8,749 nucleotides of DNA, from the NCBI GenBank assembly GCA_043813445.1, contig JBDRLD010000071.1, forward strand, positions 1 to 8,749, read 5' to 3'. The DNA comes from JBDRLD01 sp043813445. GTDB lineage: Bacteria > Patescibacteriota > Patescibacteriia > JACPHY01. Position numbers and translations under genes: made by a program. Below, piece by piece: positions 7,884 to 8,749 of the stretch. Each line of letters begins with the position of its first letter. Within the stretch, counting starts at the first letter, position 1. A model generated the notes under the pieces. It saw nothing but the letters and a program-made list of their open reading frames with translations, was not told the origin of the DNA and ran no database searches.

Positions 7884-7923
7884 TAGGCATCCTGACGTAG
7901 GGGAGGGGTTCTATCCCCTCCCG
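7884..7923. repeat. Direct repeat copy 1 with internal hairpin
   Basis: The first 25 bases (7884-7908) are identical to 8025-8049, and the copy continues with a related sequence ending TCCCCTCCCG. Inside, GGGAGGGG (7901-7908) pairs perfectly with CCCCTCCC (7915-7922) around a 6-base loop. The loop differs between copies while the stem is kept. It overlaps the left half of the 69-bp element at 7896-7964. Confidence 0.7.
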
Positions 7924-7964
7924 CCTACACAGTATGCGGGCGGCCATGGAAGGCCGCCCCTACG
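7896..7964. repeat. MITE-like double-hairpin repeat element with terminal inverted repeats
   Basis: A 69-bp unit bounded by CGTAGGGG and CCCCTACG as perfect 8-bp terminal inverted repeats. It contains two strong hairpins: GGGAGGGG/CCCCTCCC (7901-7922) and GGGCGGCC/GGCCGCCC (7938-7959, loop ATGGAA), separated by GCCTACACAGTATGC. Dispersed repeats of this style (GTAGGGGCGG-like ends, GGCGGCC hairpin) are known by eye from many bacterial genomes. No transposase is encoded nearby, so any mobility would depend on a protein elsewhere. No target-site duplication is obvious. Confidence 0.6.
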
Positions 7965-8024
7965 AAGAATACTTGAAAAAATTAGGTACCTTCTGACCCC
8001 CCACACAGGAGAACTGATAACCGA

Positions 8025-8064
8025 TAGGCATCCTGACGTAGGGGAGGGGCTTAGTCCCCTCCCG
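8025..8064. repeat. Direct repeat copy 2 (half element)
   Basis: It begins with the same 25 bases as 7884-7908 and keeps the first hairpin (GGGAGGGG with CCCCTCCC, here with loop CTTAGT), but is followed by GTTCTGCGTGGCC in place of the second GC-rich hairpin. It is therefore a half copy of the double-hairpin element, 141 bp from the first. Confidence 0.65.
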
Positions 8065-8190
8065 TTCTGCGTGGCCTCGGGAAGTGCCACAATAAACAAA
8101 TCTCGTCTTCCAGTAGAAAGTTCATGATTCGCCCATTCGAAAGGTGCACCAAACAAAGGGGATCTGGGACAATTCACTCGAAAGTGTAAA

Positions 8191-8210
8191 GTACGACGCA
8201 ACATTCGTAC
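8191..8210. other. Weak hairpin next to a T-rich tract
   Basis: GTACGA (8191-8196) pairs with TCGTAC (8205-8210) around an 8-base loop. On the plus strand it is followed by TATTTCTTTGCTTGATTTTT, and on the minus strand by TTTACACTTT. It could be a weak bidirectional terminator, perhaps for the small minus-strand ORF at 8483-8695, but the stem is short and no clear gene end is close. Confidence 0.2.
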
Positions 8211-8303
8211 TATTTCTTTGCTTGATTTTTCAGTTTATTGCCAAAATTAGTGCCTTAGATTACACAATAACACCTATACTAAGCCACATTATGTAAATGT
8301 CTC

Positions 8304-8332
8304 TTGACAAGAAAACATATCTATGCTATACT
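8304..8332 (+). promoter_or_regulatory. Near-consensus sigma-70 type promoter, plus strand
   Basis: The -35 box TTGACA (8304-8309) is perfect, the spacer is 17 bases, and the -10 box TATACT (8327-8332) matches five of six consensus positions, preceded by TGC (8324-8326) as an extended -10. It lies at the end of an AT-rich island. Transcription would start near 8339 and run rightward through the 11-bp repeats and the REP-like palindrome. No plus-strand gene follows inside the window, so the target is either beyond 8749 or a non-coding RNA. It points away from rpoB. Confidence 0.75.
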
Positions 8333-8350
8333 GGCACGTTGGGCTGAGAA

Positions 8351-8394
8351 ACGGATAACGCACGGATCAAAGACGGATGGCGCACGGATATGCG
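8351..8394. repeat. Four tandem 11-bp ACGGAT repeats
   Basis: ACGGAT begins at 8351, 8362, 8373 and 8384, an exact 11-base period. The remaining five bases of each unit vary (AACGC, CAAAG, GGCGC, ATGCG). The array starts about 12 bases after the predicted transcription start of the promoter at 8304-8332. The core is shared with the irregular cluster at 7781-7838. Confidence 0.7.
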
Positions 8395-8413
8395 TGTACG
8401 CATTCATAGCTGG

Positions 8414-8453
8414 GTCATTGCGAGGAGTAAGTCCTCGAACGACGCGGCAATCC
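8414..8453. repeat. REP-like palindromic repeat
   Basis: The unit opens with GTCATTGCGAGGAG and closes with GCGGCAATCC, the form of the widespread GTCATTGCGAGG...GCAATCC family of repetitive extragenic palindromes. CGAGGA (8421-8426) pairs with TCCTCG (8432-8437) around a 5-base loop, and ATTG (8417-8420) pairs with CAAT (8448-8451) to close the outer stem. Family membership is by remembered consensus. Confidence 0.6.
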
Positions 8454-8482
8454 AGTACGAACAAACGCGCAGAGATTCACAA

Positions 8483-8695
8483 TCAACATTCAGGCGAAGT
8501 GACTGCGTTTCGCTGACCGCGTAATTCGAGGGATTCATAAATTCGGATCCATTCGTCATTCGTAACCAGCGCGAAACGCGCAGTGACATGGAGGGGGAGC
8601 CCCTGCGTAACCCATTGGGCCATGTAGGGTTGGCATGGAATCCGTGTACCGGCGGCGATGGCCTTGGCCCAGAGCTTCCGGAACTCAGTGCACAT
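8483..8695 (-). CDS. Small hypothetical protein (70 aa), unidentified
   Basis: A 70-codon ORF starting with ATG at 8693-8695 and ending TGA at 8483-8485. The product has a protein-like composition (three Trp; segments FRKLWAKAIAAGTRIP, PYMAQWVTQGLPLHV and TNDEWIRIYESLEL) and no signal peptide or membrane helix. I do not recognise a family. The same frame is open a further five codons upstream to a TAA (8711-8713) and reads sensibly before that too, so this may be the remnant of a longer gene. The start has no clear Shine-Dalgarno; a strong GGAGGTG lies about 36 bases upstream in front of a 14-codon ORF overlapping this one. The last dozen codons may belong to adjoining repeat DNA. It would be transcribed opposite to the strong promoter at 8304-8332. 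Confidence 0.4.
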   Translation of the reverse strand: MCTEFRKLWAKAIAAGTRIPCQPYMAQWVTQGLPLHVTARFALVTNDEWIRIYESLELRGQRNAVTSPEC

Positions 8696-8749
8696 GTCGC
8701 GTTCGTCGCCTTAGGGCAATGGCGAACATTCACCTCCAGATCACTGTTT

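Larger units (their letters stand above)
7576..8482. other. Gene-free, repeat-rich intergenic region upstream of rpoB
   Basis: About 900 bases without a convincing protein or RNA gene. It holds hairpins and repeat families (separate entries), an AT-rich island near 8200-8340 and a plus-strand promoter. ORFs that cross it run through repeats and lack family features. No rpoB promoter was found with confidence: a perfect minus-strand TTGACA (7767-7772) has no -10 box at a usable distance, and a TATATT (around 7678-7683) has no good -35. The rpoB promoter must nevertheless lie here, or rpoB is read from a gene beyond the window. Confidence 0.6.

Noticed and set aside
7911..8204. 97-codon minus-strand ORF
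   Set aside because: It is built mostly from both copies of the hairpin repeat, giving a low-complexity Gly/Pro/Arg product.
7781..8394. CRISPR array
   Set aside because: Repeat units are about 10 bases long, degenerate and without spacers of uniform length, and no cas gene is present.
8304..8516. 70-codon plus-strand ORF starting with TTG
   Set aside because: Its start codon is the -35 box of the promoter, upstream of the predicted transcript start, and it runs through the 11-bp array and REP-like repeat.
8404..8733. 109-codon minus-strand ORF
   Set aside because: It overlaps the more protein-like 70-codon frame, is Ser/Pro/Arg-rich, and ends by translating the REP-like palindrome.
8719..8749. 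Possible plus-strand gene start reading MANIHLQITV at the window edge
   Set aside because: Only ten codons are visible and there is no ribosome binding site at a usable distance. It could be the target of the strong promoter but cannot be supported.

Overview
This window contains one bacterial RNA polymerase operon, rpoB-rpoC, on the minus strand, followed on the upstream (right-hand) side by about 1.2 kb of mostly non-coding, repeat-rich DNA. The source looks like a bacterium of the Candidate Phyla Radiation/Patescibacteria. The beta subunit is compact (about 1100 residues), beta' has no insertion in its trigger loop, and both read like Parcubacteria-type sequences (for example the beta' stretch SGARGSWTQLTQLIGMKGLV). 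This is judged from remembered family sequences, not a search, so the exact lineage is open. The standard genetic code is used, and the genes look moderately GC-rich (about 55% by eye).

Layout from left to right. Positions 1-80 may hold the last 25 codons of a plus-strand gene converging on rpoC. Positions 91-177 hold two perfect hairpins that probably end the two converging transcripts; the stronger has a UUCG tetraloop when read on the rpoC strand. rpoC occupies 211-4200 and rpoB 4231 to about 7542, both minus strand, separated by 30 bases and almost certainly co-transcribed. Together they encode the two large subunits that form the polymerase active site.

Just upstream of rpoB is a hairpin followed by five T residues. 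Its 3' arm holds the only good Shine-Dalgarno sequence for rpoB, placed correctly for an in-frame GTG start at 7540-7542. It could act as an attenuator, as an RBS-sequestering switch, or both. No ribosomal protein genes (rplJ, rplL) lie upstream of rpoB in the window, unlike the common bacterial arrangement.

The right-hand region (7576-8749) holds several small repeat families: degenerate GGATACGC-type repeats, a 69-bp double-hairpin element with terminal inverted repeats plus a half copy 141 bp away, four exact-period 11-bp ACGGAT repeats, and a REP-like palindrome. An AT-rich island (30% GC over 8201-8300, counted by hand) ends in a near-consensus plus-strand promoter (TTGACA, 17 bp, TGCTATACT) with no recognisable gene after it inside the window. 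A 70-codon minus-strand ORF at 8483-8695 may be a small unknown gene. No CRISPR array, tRNA, rRNA or complete mobile element was seen.
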